The position numbers and the translations under genes were made by a program. The notes under the pieces are model-generated. The model was not told the DNA's origin. It ran no database searches and was given only the letters and a program-made list of their open reading frames with translations. This document shows, in pieces, positions 1 to 7,581 of a stretch of DNA of 58,556 nucleotides. This stretch comes from Sporosarcina sp. D27 (GTDB lineage Bacteria > Bacillota > Bacilli > Bacillales_A > Planococcaceae): positions 1 to 58,556 of the forward strand of contig NZ_AZUC01000052.1 in the NCBI RefSeq assembly GCF_000586555.1. The letters run 5' to 3'. Each line of letters starts with the position of its first letter. Position 1 is the stretch's first letter.

Positions 1-57
1 CGAGGAGGCTGAGGGCAAGCCCCCGGAAAGCGACCGTCCGGAACGGAGATCAACGGC
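1..57. repeat. tail of a dispersed Bacillales repeat element (cut by window edge)
   Basis: GC-rich block in an AT-rich setting, ending in segments CCCGGAAAGCGACCGTC and GGAACGGAGATCAACGGC. This has the look of the 3' end of a non-coding GC-rich element that recurs between genes in many Bacillales genomes. Only the end is present, so copy number and full structure cannot be judged here. Recognition is from memory of the consensus, not from a search. Confidence 0.5.
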
Positions 58-97
58 TAGTCATCCTTCATTTCCACAGTAAACGATGCAAAAAAGA

Positions 98-136
98 CAA
101 AAGGGATGGAAATCTAATCGATTCACCTCCCTTTTG
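98..136. terminator. possible bidirectional terminator hairpin
   Basis: Perfect 9-bp inverted repeat CAAAAGGGA (98-106) / TCCCTTTTG (128-136). The arms end in A and T runs, so it could terminate a gene lying to the left of the window. The rest of 137-330 holds no gene; it should contain the promoter of the regulator that starts at 331, but no clear sigma-A boxes were found. Confidence 0.4.
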
Positions 137-330
137 TATACAGTCTGGGGGGGGCAGCATATGATGAGCTCTTTTTGTCTTTGGATAATTTGATGATTGG
201 AGTTTTTCACTATAGAAAGCAATTCCTCCAAAGGCTACAATATGGTTAACTATATTTTAATAGCTAAAGGAAATGAATTCCTAATCGTTGGATACGAGGG
301 AAATAGAAAAAAGCTGAGGTGGAACAAATT

Positions 331-1515
331 ATGACTATACAGCTTAAGCAAAGATTATTGAATAAGGTAAACCAGAAAGAATTTATAATAGGAGTGGCTT
401 CAGGTTCAGGCAAGTCAGCAAAATCTACTGTGGCTGGCGGGGGAGACATGATATTAGCATTAAACTCCGGTCGTTTTAGGCAAATGGGAGTCAGTTCACT
501 AGCGGGCTATCTTCCTTTTTTAAATTGCAACAAACTAGTAATGGAGTTTGGTTCAAGGGAAATACTCCCTATCGCTAAGGGGTTTCCTGTTGTTTTTGGA
601 CTGTGTGCAACCGATCCGTTAATCAATTTAGAACAGTACATTCAAGAAATCAAAACAAAGGGGTTTACAGGGATTAACAATTATCCTTCTGTAGGAATGA
701 TAGATGGGATGTTTAGAGAGGCATTGGAGGACCAAGGAGTTTCGTATGAAACGGAGGTGAATGCGATAAAAATCGCCCATGAGCAAGGGCTGTTTACAAT
801 TGCATTTGTGTTTAATAAAGAGCAAGCGAGGAAGATGATTGATGTTGGAGCTGATGTTATTTGTGCTCATCTAGGTTTTACAAAGGGCGGTATGCTAGGC
901 GCAAAGAAAGCACTTAGCTTAGTAGAAGGAGCAAAAGTAGTCAATGAAATCTTCAGCGTCTGCAATCACGAATATCGTCAGGTCATTAAAATGATTTATG
1001 GAGGACCAGTTTCTACCCCCACAGATGTGAAATATATGCAAGACAACACAGAAACAATGGGATATATCGGGGGATCTTCTTTTGAGAGGATTCCTACAGA
1101 ACAAGCTTTGTCCTCGACAATTAGAAAGTTTAAGAACGTAGGACAAAAAGAGGCGGATGAATTTTTAGTAAAGATGTTAGAAGGGGCAGAAAAACACTAT
1201 GAGTATGCAGAATTTGTAAAGGAATATATCGCAATAAACTATATGTTGAAAATCTCTCTAGAGGATTTGGCGCAGCTCTTACACATTTCAAGACCCTATT
1301 TAAGTAAAGTGTTTAAACAGGAAGTCGGTTGTTCGTATAGTAATTATTTGACTGAGTATAGAATGCATAAATCCATTGAATTTATGAGCCAGAACTGTTT
1401 TCAGCTAGCTGAAATTGCAAACATGACAGGGTTTAGTGATTACGCACATTTTAGTAAGGCTTTTAAAAAATATGCAGGACAATCTCCCCGAGAATATGTA
1501 GAAAGATTACAATAA
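331..1515 (+). CDS. TIM-barrel (PEP_hydrolase-like) / AraC fusion regulator
   Basis: The 394-residue protein has two parts. Residues about 15-270 are a TIM-barrel of the Tm-1 C-terminal / 'PEP_hydrolase' family (NSGRFR 45-50, GFTGINNYP 111-119, GGP 224-226, GGSSFERIPTE 247-257). Residues about 292-394 are an AraC/XylS two-helix-turn-helix domain (ISLEDLAQLLHISRPYLSKVFK, then the GFSDYAHFSKAFKKYAG signature). The barrel is clearly a paralogue of the enzyme encoded at 3017-3847, but the enzyme's CHGGP motif reads IYGGP here. The ATG at 331 is chosen over a GTG at 319 because GAGGTGG (316-322) is well spaced for it. It probably senses the same ligand as the enzyme and controls the operon at 1782-4355; that role is inference. 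Confidence 0.85.
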   Translation: MTIQLKQRLLNKVNQKEFIIGVASGSGKSAKSTVAGGGDMILALNSGRFRQMGVSSLAGYLPFLNCNKLVMEFGSREILPIAKGFPVVFGLCATDPLINLEQYIQEIKTKGFTGINNYPSVGMIDGMFREALEDQGVSYETEVNAIKIAHEQGLFTIAFVFNKEQARKMIDVGADVICAHLGFTKGGMLGAKKALSLVEGAKVVNEIFSVCNHEYRQVIKMIYGGPVSTPTDVKYMQDNTETMGYIGGSSFERIPTEQALSSTIRKFKNVGQKEADEFLVKMLEGAEKHYEYAEFVKEYIAINYMLKISLEDLAQLLHISRPYLSKVFKQEVGCSYSNYLTEYRMHKSIEFMSQNCFQLAEIANMTGFSDYAHFSKAFKKYAGQSPREYVERLQ

Positions 1516-1658
1516 CACATGAAATGAGTACCATTTAACATATACGCTTGTTGGAATCGGGTGTATCCTAACAGTAGGATGTATAATATTCAGATTATTT
1601 TACTGTCGAGGACAATTTTGTTTTCGAACCGTTATTCATAATTAGACGTGCTGGTTAT

Positions 1659-1744
1659 GAGTCGCAACTTTAAGCGCTAGCTAAAAGTGGGGAGTTTTTG
1701 AATTCTGAATAATGGATTATTAACCGCGACTCGTATTTTTTTTC
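1659..1744 (+). promoter_or_regulatory. structured leader with terminator-like end upstream of the Tm-1-like operon
   Basis: An inverted repeat TATGAGTCGC (about 1656-1665) / GCGACTCGTA (1726-1735) is followed directly by a T run (1736-1743). A second small hairpin lies inside it (CTTTAAGC..GCTAAAAG, about 1668-1687). The layout, long-range stem then T run before the ribosome binding site of the gene at 1782, suggests an attenuator. The repeat could instead be a DNA operator for the AraC-type regulator upstream. Confidence 0.35.
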
Positions 1745-1781
1745 AGATTGAACAATTACTTTTTCTACGGGGGAGATTGTT

Positions 1782-2993
1782 TTGAAGAAAACTGTTTTGT
1801 TGATAGGAACCCTTGATACTAAAGGGGATGAATATGAGTATGTTCGTGATTTGATAGCTTTAAAAGGATTTGAAGTAGTGTTAATTGATGGAGGTGTAGT
1901 AGGTGTGCCTACGGTTACACCTACATTTAGTGCAGAAGAGGTTGCTGTGTTAGGGGGGAGTAGTTTAACGGCTTTACGGGACCAACATGATCGTGGTTTA
2001 GCTATGAAAGTTATGTCAAAAGGTATTGCGAAATTAGTTAACCGGTTATGTATGGAGCGTGATGTAGTTGGTGTCATGGGAATGGGCGGCTCTGGTGGTA
2101 CAGCGCTGATTACACATACTATGAGACAACTGCCGATCGGGATGCCGAAATTGATGGTTTCAACAGTTGCTTCAGGTGACGTGCACCCTTACGTTGGAAC
2201 GAAAGACATTACAATGATGTATTCCGTTGTAGATGTTGCTGGATTGAACAAAATTTCTCGACGAATTCTAGGGAATGCTGCTGGGGCACTAATTGGTATG
2301 GTTGAACAAGAGATTCCGGAGGTTGAAGACAAGCCAATCATCGCTGCAAGTATGTTTGGAGTTACGACAACTTGTATAGAAAATCTCAAGACACATATTG
2401 AAGAAAACGGATATGAACTGTTAGTATTCCACGCAACAGGTAGTGGTGGACAAGGAATGGAGTCTCTCATTAGTGATGGGTTCATCAAAGCTGTAGCGGA
2501 TGTGACGACCACTGAACTATGTGATGAGTTAGTAGGTGGTGTACTTTCTGCAGGCCCTCACCGACTAGAAGCGGCGGCCCGTGAAGGCATTCCTCAAGTA
2601 GTTTCTTGTGGCGCGCTAGATATGGTGAACTTTGGGGCGATGAATACCGTTCCTTCCCAGTTTGCAGATCGTACTTTATATGAGCATAACGCTAACGTCA
2701 CACTGATGAGAACGACCCCTGAAGAGTGTGCTGAACTAGGAAAAATACTAAGTGAAAAGTTAAACGAAACGACTGGGCCGACTACTTTGTTCTTGCCGTT
2801 AAAAGGTGTCAGTGCGATAGATGGAGAAGGTCAATTGTTCGATTCTCCTGAAGCCACGGAAGCATTGTTCACATCGATCAGAAAACATCTAAATCAAAAT
2901 GTTGTAGAACTCATTGAGCTGGATCGACACATTAATGATCCAGAATTTGCAGCAGCTATGGCTTCACATTTATTAAGCAAATTGAATAAATAA
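1782..2993 (+). CDS. Tm-1-like ATP-binding domain protein (UPF0261)
   Basis: The 403-residue protein matches the UPF0261 / Tm-1-like family over its whole length: N-terminal [20 protein letters not shown], glycine-rich [14 protein letters not shown] near residue 100, [13 protein letters not shown] near 130, and TGSGGQGME near 222. In the tomato resistance protein Tm-1 this domain binds nucleotide and is fused to a TIM barrel. Here the barrel is the next gene, 23 nt downstream, so the two genes are a split Tm-1. The bacterial reaction is not established. Start is TTG at 1782 with GGGGGAG at 1769-1775. First gene of an operon with the barrel and cupin genes. Confidence 0.85.
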   Translation: MKKTVLLIGTLDTKGDEYEYVRDLIALKGFEVVLIDGGVVGVPTVTPTFSAEEVAVLGGSSLTALRDQHDRGLAMKVMSKGIAKLVNRLCMERDVVGVMGMGGSGGTALITHTMRQLPIGMPKLMVSTVASGDVHPYVGTKDITMMYSVVDVAGLNKISRRILGNAAGALIGMVEQEIPEVEDKPIIAASMFGVTTTCIENLKTHIEENGYELLVFHATGSGGQGMESLISDGFIKAVADVTTTELCDELVGGVLSAGPHRLEAAAREGIPQVVSCGALDMVNFGAMNTVPSQFADRTLYEHNANVTLMRTTPEECAELGKILSEKLNETTGPTTLFLPLKGVSAIDGEGQLFDSPEATEALFTSIRKHLNQNVVELIELDRHINDPEFAAAMASHLLSKLNK

Positions 2994-3016
2994 CATTGAG
3001 AAATGAGGGCTTGCAA

Positions 3017-3847
3017 ATGACACAAACAATACGGGAAGTAGCATTAGAAAAAATTCGCAAACAAATTGCACAAGGGAATCCGATTATCGGTTCAGGAGCG
3101 GGGACAGGAATCACTGCAAAGTTCGCAGAAAAAGGTGGTACGGATTTAATCATCATCTACAACTCAGGTAGATACCGTATGGCTGGCCGCGGTAGTTTAG
3201 CGGGTCTAATGCCTTATGGAGATGCCAATGCGATTGTGATGGACATGGGCTCTGAAGTACTTCCAATCGTAAAAGATACGCCGGTACTTGCGGGTGTTTG
3301 TGGAACAGATCCATTCAGAATTATGCCTAATTTTCTTCGCCAGTTAAAAGATATGGGATTCCATGGAGTTCAAAACTTCCCAACTGTCGGTTTAATTGAC
3401 GGGACGTTCCGGACGAATCTCGAAGAAACGGGAATGGGCTATGATCTAGAAGTAGAAATGATTCGAGAAGCACATGAATTAGGAATGCTAACGTGCCCTT
3501 ATGTATTTACACCTGAACAAGCTGTCGCGATGACGAAAGCTGGTGCAGATGTCCTAGTTCCGCACATGGGTCTTACAACTAAGGGAAGCATCGGTGCGCA
3601 AAGTAATCTGACTCTTGAGGAGTCAGCTAAAAAAGTACAGGAAATGCGTGATGCTGCTGTCGCGATTAATCCGGATATTATCGTATTGTGTCATGGTGGA
3701 CCAATCGCAGAACCGGAAGACGCACAGTACATTTTTGAGCATACAGAAGGAATTGCAGGTTTCTTCGGAGCAAGTAGTATAGAGCGACTACCAACTGAGG
3801 TAGCTATTGAAAAACAAGCCCGCAAGTTTAAGGATTTATCGATTTAA
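3017..3847 (+). CDS. TIM-barrel 'PEP_hydrolase' family protein, split Tm-1 partner
   Basis: A 276-residue single-domain TIM barrel of the Tm-1 C-terminal family (Pfam PEP_hydrolase, sometimes called TIM-barrel signal transduction protein). Visible motifs are NSGRYR (49-54), [19 protein letters not shown] (from 114), [12 protein letters not shown] (176-187), CHGGP (225-229) and [11 protein letters not shown] near the end. It is the partner of the UPF0261 protein just upstream, and the same barrel forms the sensor half of the regulator at 331. The enzymatic reaction is unknown; a carboxylic-acid or C-C cleaving activity is only a guess from the fold. ATG 3017 is used because GAGGG (3005-3009) precedes it; an in-frame TTG at 2996 lacks a site. 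Confidence 0.8.
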   Translation: MTQTIREVALEKIRKQIAQGNPIIGSGAGTGITAKFAEKGGTDLIIIYNSGRYRMAGRGSLAGLMPYGDANAIVMDMGSEVLPIVKDTPVLAGVCGTDPFRIMPNFLRQLKDMGFHGVQNFPTVGLIDGTFRTNLEETGMGYDLEVEMIREAHELGMLTCPYVFTPEQAVAMTKAGADVLVPHMGLTTKGSIGAQSNLTLEESAKKVQEMRDAAVAINPDIIVLCHGGPIAEPEDAQYIFEHTEGIAGFFGASSIERLPTEVAIEKQARKFKDLSI

Positions 3848-3926
3848 AGGATTTTTGACAATGCTTCTTCAATAAGTTATTTCTGTTTGTTTTATGAATT
3901 TAAAAACATGTTTTGGAGGAATTAAA

Positions 3927-4355
3927 ATGACTGAAGTAAAAGAGCAAGCAGGGTTGAGATATATAAATCCAGAGGATGTTGAAACTCAAGAATTTGAGTG
4001 GGGAACACTTAAATGGATGAGTGAACCACGTGTGACGAATGCAGAGAAATTTAGTATGGGTATCGTTATTTTACATCCGGGTAAAGGCCATGACCGCCAT
4101 AATCATCCTGAAGAAGAAGAGGTTCTTTACGTGATCTCTGGTGAAGGTGAGCAAACTGTGAATGACGGTGCACCGACGAAAATCACTGCAGGAATGTGTG
4201 TACACATACCGACGGGAGCATTCCATTCTACAATTAATACGGGTTGGGAACCACTAAAACTAATGGCCATATACAGCCCTCATGGTCCTGAAATGGTTCT
4301 TCGTGCAGATCCAAATTGTAAGGTACTTGCCCCTGGAGTACTTCCTGGTAACTAA
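3927..4355 (+). CDS. cupin domain protein of the Tm-1-like operon
   Basis: A 142-residue single cupin. Both family motifs are present: motif 1 as GKGHDRHNHPEEEEVLYVIS with the metal-ligand pattern H-x-H-x4-E, and motif 2 as GMCVHIPTGAFHSTINTG with the third histidine. A metal-dependent isomerase, lyase or dioxygenase acting on a small acid is typical for such proteins. It sits 79 nt after the TIM-barrel gene with its own strong site GGAGGA (3915-3920), so it likely belongs to the same transcription unit and pathway. Substrate unknown. Confidence 0.8.
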   Translation: MTEVKEQAGLRYINPEDVETQEFEWGTLKWMSEPRVTNAEKFSMGIVILHPGKGHDRHNHPEEEEVLYVISGEGEQTVNDGAPTKITAGMCVHIPTGAFHSTINTGWEPLKLMAIYSPHGPEMVLRADPNCKVLAPGVLPGN

Positions 4356-4482
4356 GTCGAAATATAGGCTCTGAATCGTGTCTGTGTGGGGAAACTCTAC
4401 TTTTGGCTAAAACACTAGTGATTGTTTGGTTAGCAGACAAAATGAAAAAATCAGTTGTTAATTGTCTAGGGAGGAAAAGACA

Positions 4483-5157
4483 ATGCAAAATCTAGAATCT
4501 TTTTTTGACCAGAAGTTTAACGGAGTAACATTGCAACCCCCGTTATTCAATTCATGGGATATTGCTATTCGATTTGACATCTTAAATCCTTTATTGTCCA
4601 TCAAGGATTCCAATAATCTAGAACACGCTTTTCAACGTTCCATTACATTGTATGATGAGGTATTTCGGGATGAAGATGAACTACTTGTTATAGCGGATGT
4701 TCGTACAACTGAGGATCACTTGTTTCTTGAAGAACCGTTAAAAGTATACCGAAGTTATATTAAACAACAGGAAGTCTTAGATAAATTGAGGCATGAACTG
4801 ATACCGGATGTTTGCAACGAAGAAGGGGAACAGTTGGTAGTCCATCGATTCACTTTAGGTTGCACAAAAAAAGATATTCGATATGAAATCATATTGCGAG
4901 AAATTTGCTTTAAAGACTTTGGGGAGGTCATGATACAGTTAGAGCAGAAGCCTCAAAGTAGTATTGAGTTTTATTTTATAAATTTGACACGCGGTATTAT
5001 TTATCACTTATATGATGGGCCGGGCTGTGACATTTTAGCGTTGAAGAAAGAAGAAATTCAATTTTTGTATGAGAGATACAATGATTGGATTCGTGAAGAG
5101 GATCGTAATCAGATAGACTCTGTGTTTGCAGATTCGGAAAGTAGATTTTCAAAATAA
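4483..5157 (+). CDS. DUF3885 domain protein
   Basis: A 224-residue soluble protein recognised as DUF3885: it begins with a LESFFDQKF..LFNSWDIAIRFDI segment and ends in the family's LYDGPGCDILA..LYERYNDWI..EDR pattern. Many members occur in Bacillales, often in several copies; function is unknown. The ATG at 4483 is preceded by AGGGAGGAAAAG (4468-4479). It lies 127 nt after the cupin gene and is followed by a strong terminator, so it may be read from the upstream operon or alone. No catalytic motif is visible. Confidence 0.65.
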   Translation: MQNLESFFDQKFNGVTLQPPLFNSWDIAIRFDILNPLLSIKDSNNLEHAFQRSITLYDEVFRDEDELLVIADVRTTEDHLFLEEPLKVYRSYIKQQEVLDKLRHELIPDVCNEEGEQLVVHRFTLGCTKKDIRYEIILREICFKDFGEVMIQLEQKPQSSIEFYFINLTRGIIYHLYDGPGCDILALKKEEIQFLYERYNDWIREEDRNQIDSVFADSESRFSK

Positions 5158-5171
5158 ATATAATCATTCAG

Positions 5172-5199
5172 CCAATTACTTTTTAGTAATTGGTTTTTC
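5172..5199 (+). terminator. rho-independent terminator after the DUF3885 gene
   Basis: Perfect 9-bp stem CCAATTACT (5172-5180) / AGTAATTGG (5185-5193) with a TTTT loop and a T run from 5194. A second weaker hairpin follows at about 5221-5252. Confidence 0.85.
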
Positions 5200-5429
5200 T
5201 TCGCTGGAGTATTGAAAAGTGCAAAAAACTTACTTGAAGTAAGAGTTTTCGCATGAAATGTTTACAGCGAAACGTCTAAACGTTATATATTCAAGATAAT
5301 GGCTGTCTTGTCGGTGAATACTCTTGAACTACTTTGCTTCTTTTTTGCAGTCTACAATCAGTGGTCTATGACCGATTTCGTGGTATACTTCTGAACGTTA
5401 AATATGTCTTCAGAACGGAGTGGGCAAGG

Positions 5430-5957
5430 GTGACGAGAAAAATCATCATGAATTTGGCGATGAGCCTTGATGGATATATTGCGGATGACAATGGGGGATT
5501 CGACTGGATTGGTGGGGACGGCCATAGTGAGCTGGATACATCGGATCAGTTCAGTTTCCCAGACTTTTTAGAACAAGTCGATACGGTTGTGATGGGACGA
5601 AAATCGTTCGAGGATTCTACACTCGATATGGTGGCACAGCACAAGATTATCGTTGTGACTTCTTTAGATAAAGCGGACGAAGGAAATGTACAATTTGTCA
5701 AAGGGGACATTGTATCGCACGTCCAAGCTCTTCAAAAGGAAGAAGGGAAAGATATTTGGCTCTTCGGTGGTAGTCAGTTGACGAATGCCTTTTTGAAAGC
5801 GGGAATTGTAGATGAATTTATCATCGGAATCGTACCAATGATTCTTGGCACAGGAGTTCGTCTATTTGAGGAAAATGACCGAATGATTCCATTACAGCTT
5901 GAGGAGTACTCAGTCAATGAAGGACTTCCTATTTTACGATATACGAAAAGAGCATAA
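5430..5957 (+). CDS. dihydrofolate reductase family (RibD C-terminal-like) protein
   Basis: A 175-residue protein of the DHFR/RibD_C reductase superfamily, like YwjB or YyaP of Bacillus. It shows MNLAMSLDGYIADDNGGFDWI at the N-terminus, VVMGRKSFE near 50, IWLFGGSQLTNAFL (the nucleotide-binding GG loop) and a C-terminal VPMILGTGVRLFEE. It probably reduces a pterin- or pyrimidine-like ring with NAD(P)H; the substrate cannot be told. The reading frame is open upstream, but GTG 5430 follows GGAG (5417-5420) and begins just before the conserved domain. ATG 5448 is a possible alternative. Confidence 0.75.
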   Translation: MTRKIIMNLAMSLDGYIADDNGGFDWIGGDGHSELDTSDQFSFPDFLEQVDTVVMGRKSFEDSTLDMVAQHKIIVVTSLDKADEGNVQFVKGDIVSHVQALQKEEGKDIWLFGGSQLTNAFLKAGIVDEFIIGIVPMILGTGVRLFEENDRMIPLQLEEYSVNEGLPILRYTKRA

Positions 5958-5964
5958 GATGATA

Positions 5965-6016
5965 AGTGGCCCTTGGGAGTGCAGTTTTTGCAACCCCAAG
6001 GGACTTTTTTGTTTTT
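5965..6016 (+). terminator. rho-independent terminator after the DHFR-like gene
   Basis: Stem CCCTTGGG (5970-5977) / CCCAAGGG (5995-6002), extended by AGT/ACT, then a T-rich tail from 6005. Between 6017 and 6194 no gene is seen. Confidence 0.85.
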
Positions 6017-6194
6017 GGCTTTAGATTTGGGAAAACGGATATTTCAGATATGTTTCTGAATGCATTTACCGACTAGCACCAATTTCTGCGGCTAGCTAAC
6101 TCTGTATAACATTTCCTTATCTTAAATGATAGACATTTCAGATTATACTTAATGGGAATTGACACGTATACTACTTGGCAGAGGGGAAGAAGTC

Positions 6195-6272
6195 ATGTTA
6201 ATAGATTTGATGATTAGATGGTGTTGCATGGAGCAGCAAGGTTATATTTTTCATAAAAAGGAGACGAAGTAG
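6195..6272 (+). CDS. possible 25-residue leader peptide
   Basis: A 26-codon frame starting ATG at 6195 after GAGGGG (6181-6186) and ending in TAG at 6270-6272, directly abutting the ATG of the GNAT gene at 6273. The peptide (MLIDLMIRWCCMEQQG, then YIFHKKETK) has no recognised homologue and contains a WCC cluster. The good ribosome binding site and exact stop/start contact suggest translational coupling with the acetyltransferase. The frame also covers that gene's own site (AAAAGGAGAC, 6256-6265). It could be chance. Confidence 0.35.
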   Translation: MLIDLMIRWCCMEQQGYIFHKKETK

Positions 6273-6722
6273 ATGCATTTCAGAAAAGCGACAGCAACTG
6301 ATATCCCAACTATTATCCGATTGCTAGCGGATGATGAATTAGGATCTGCGCGTGAGAGTACAGAAGATTACGTGGTGAACGATTATGTTGAAGCATTTAC
6401 CGAAATGGAAGCGCAATCTGGAAACCAACTCATTTTAGCGATTGATGATCAAAAAGTGGTTGGCTGTCTTCAGATAACCCTCATTCCTGGTTTAGCTAGA
6501 AGAGGGATGAAACGGGCACAAATCGAAGGGGTGCGAGTTGATAGGCATTATCGCAGTCATGGGGTTGGTCAAGCTTTGTTTGAGCAAGCAATTTCAATCG
6601 CAAAGTCTGAGGGGGCTGGTCTTGTCCAATTGACGACCGACAAACAGCGCGCAGATGCTCATCGTTTTTATGAAAGGCTTGGATTTAGGGCAAGTCATGA
6701 AGGAATGAAGTTGCTCTTTTGA
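6273..6722 (+). CDS. GNAT family N-acetyltransferase
   Basis: A 149-residue GNAT protein. Motif A is visible as IEGVRVDRHYRSHGVGQALFEQAI (acetyl-CoA pyrophosphate loop R-x-x-G-x-G variant RSHGVG), followed by motif B LTTDKQRADAHRFYERLGF. It resembles the small single-domain acetyltransferases common in Bacillales; acceptor unknown. ATG 6273 touches the stop of the upstream small frame. The next gene, another GNAT, lies about 105 nt downstream. Confidence 0.8.
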   Translation: MHFRKATATDIPTIIRLLADDELGSARESTEDYVVNDYVEAFTEMEAQSGNQLILAIDDQKVVGCLQITLIPGLARRGMKRAQIEGVRVDRHYRSHGVGQALFEQAISIAKSEGAGLVQLTTDKQRADAHRFYERLGFRASHEGMKLLF

Positions 6723-6827
6723 AAGACAGTTTGCAAGGTAGAGATGGATGAATGATTTTTGACCGTATAGGACTATGTTATACCTCGCAAGTATACGAAA
6801 AAATAGAAGAGAATGGCGGTGAGATGA

Positions 6828-7241
6828 ATGGGTTTTAACAATGGAGCAACTAGTGAAATAAGATTTATCCCTTATGATGAAACCTATTACACTGCAATCC
6901 GTGAGATGTATCTTGAAGAAGGCTGGATGAATCTTGCTGAAAATTATACACAAACACAGCTAGCATGGGAAAATTCAACCATTGCCTTCATAGCAGTTAC
7001 GAAAGATGATGACGTGGTAGCGTGTATGAGAGGTTTTACGGATACTGTAGTGACCACTTTTATTTGTGAAATGCTCGTAGAGAAGAAATTTCGTGGGCAC
7101 GGAATAGGTAAAGAAATACTGAATTATGTACACACACTGTATCCAAGTACACGGATTGAAATGCTAGCATCTGAAGCATCGCGTTCGTTTTACCAAAAAG
7201 AAGGATATCGCTCGTTCTATGGATTCAGGAAGTCATTTTAA
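6828..7241 (+). CDS. GNAT family N-acetyltransferase
   Basis: A 137-residue GNAT protein, not closely similar to its neighbour. Motif A is EMLVEKKFRGHGIGKEILNYV (the RGHGIG acetyl-CoA loop) and the C-terminal SRSFYQKEGYRSFYGFRK matches the motif-B end of the fold. Substrate unknown. The start at 6828 has only a close site GGTGAG (6818-6823); no better start leaves the domain intact. A strong terminator follows 110 nt downstream. Confidence 0.75.
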   Translation: MGFNNGATSEIRFIPYDETYYTAIREMYLEEGWMNLAENYTQTQLAWENSTIAFIAVTKDDDVVACMRGFTDTVVTTFICEMLVEKKFRGHGIGKEILNYVHTLYPSTRIEMLASEASRSFYQKEGYRSFYGFRKSF

Positions 7242-7354
7242 TTTACTCCTACAGACAGTAAGAACAATCTCGTAAAAACTTTACTTCGTGATCATGTAAA
7301 AACAGGAACAGGATAGGCCATCTGTAAGAATATTCTTTATAGGACACAAGCATC

Positions 7355-7396
7355 AAAAACGCGCTTTCCAACTCTATGGAAGGTGTGTTTTTGTCG
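7355..7396 (+). terminator. rho-independent terminator
   Basis: Fifteen-base stem AAAAACGCGCTTTCC (7355-7369) / GGAAGGTGTGTTTTT (7378-7392) with three G-U pairs, ending in a T run. The remaining gene-free sequence up to 7581 is the promoter region of the cell-wall operon. Confidence 0.8.
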
Positions 7397-7474
7397 TTTT
7401 GTAGCAACATTTAGCAAACTAACGCTCTTATTTTTTCTTATTAGTCAGTCAATTATACCAAATCATTTATGCAC

Positions 7475-7558
7475 TAAATTACCAGTATTTTTATAAATGA
7501 AAGCCCTTAGGAAGTATGGTAATTTACTAATAATTTCGATAAAGTGAAAGGGCTTACA
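7475..7558 (+). promoter_or_regulatory. control region of the muropeptide operon with CRE-like site
   Basis: TGAAAGGGCTTACA at 7545-7558 matches the CcpA catabolite-response consensus TGWAANCGNTNWCA at all but one fixed position. A weaker CRE-like sequence is at 7498-7511. Two interlaced inverted repeats are present: TAAATTACC (7475-7483) / GGTAATTTA (7518-7526) and AAGCCCTT (7501-7508) / AAGGGCTT (7548-7555). Carbon catabolite control would agree with what is known for the Bacillus subtilis muropeptide operon. Confidence 0.4.
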
Positions 7559-7581
7559 AGAATAAGGAGAGGATGAAGTAG

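Noticed and set aside
1670..2077. 135-codon minus-strand frame over the Tm-1-like gene
   Set aside because: Shadow of a strongly supported gene; no translation signal and no recognisable domain.
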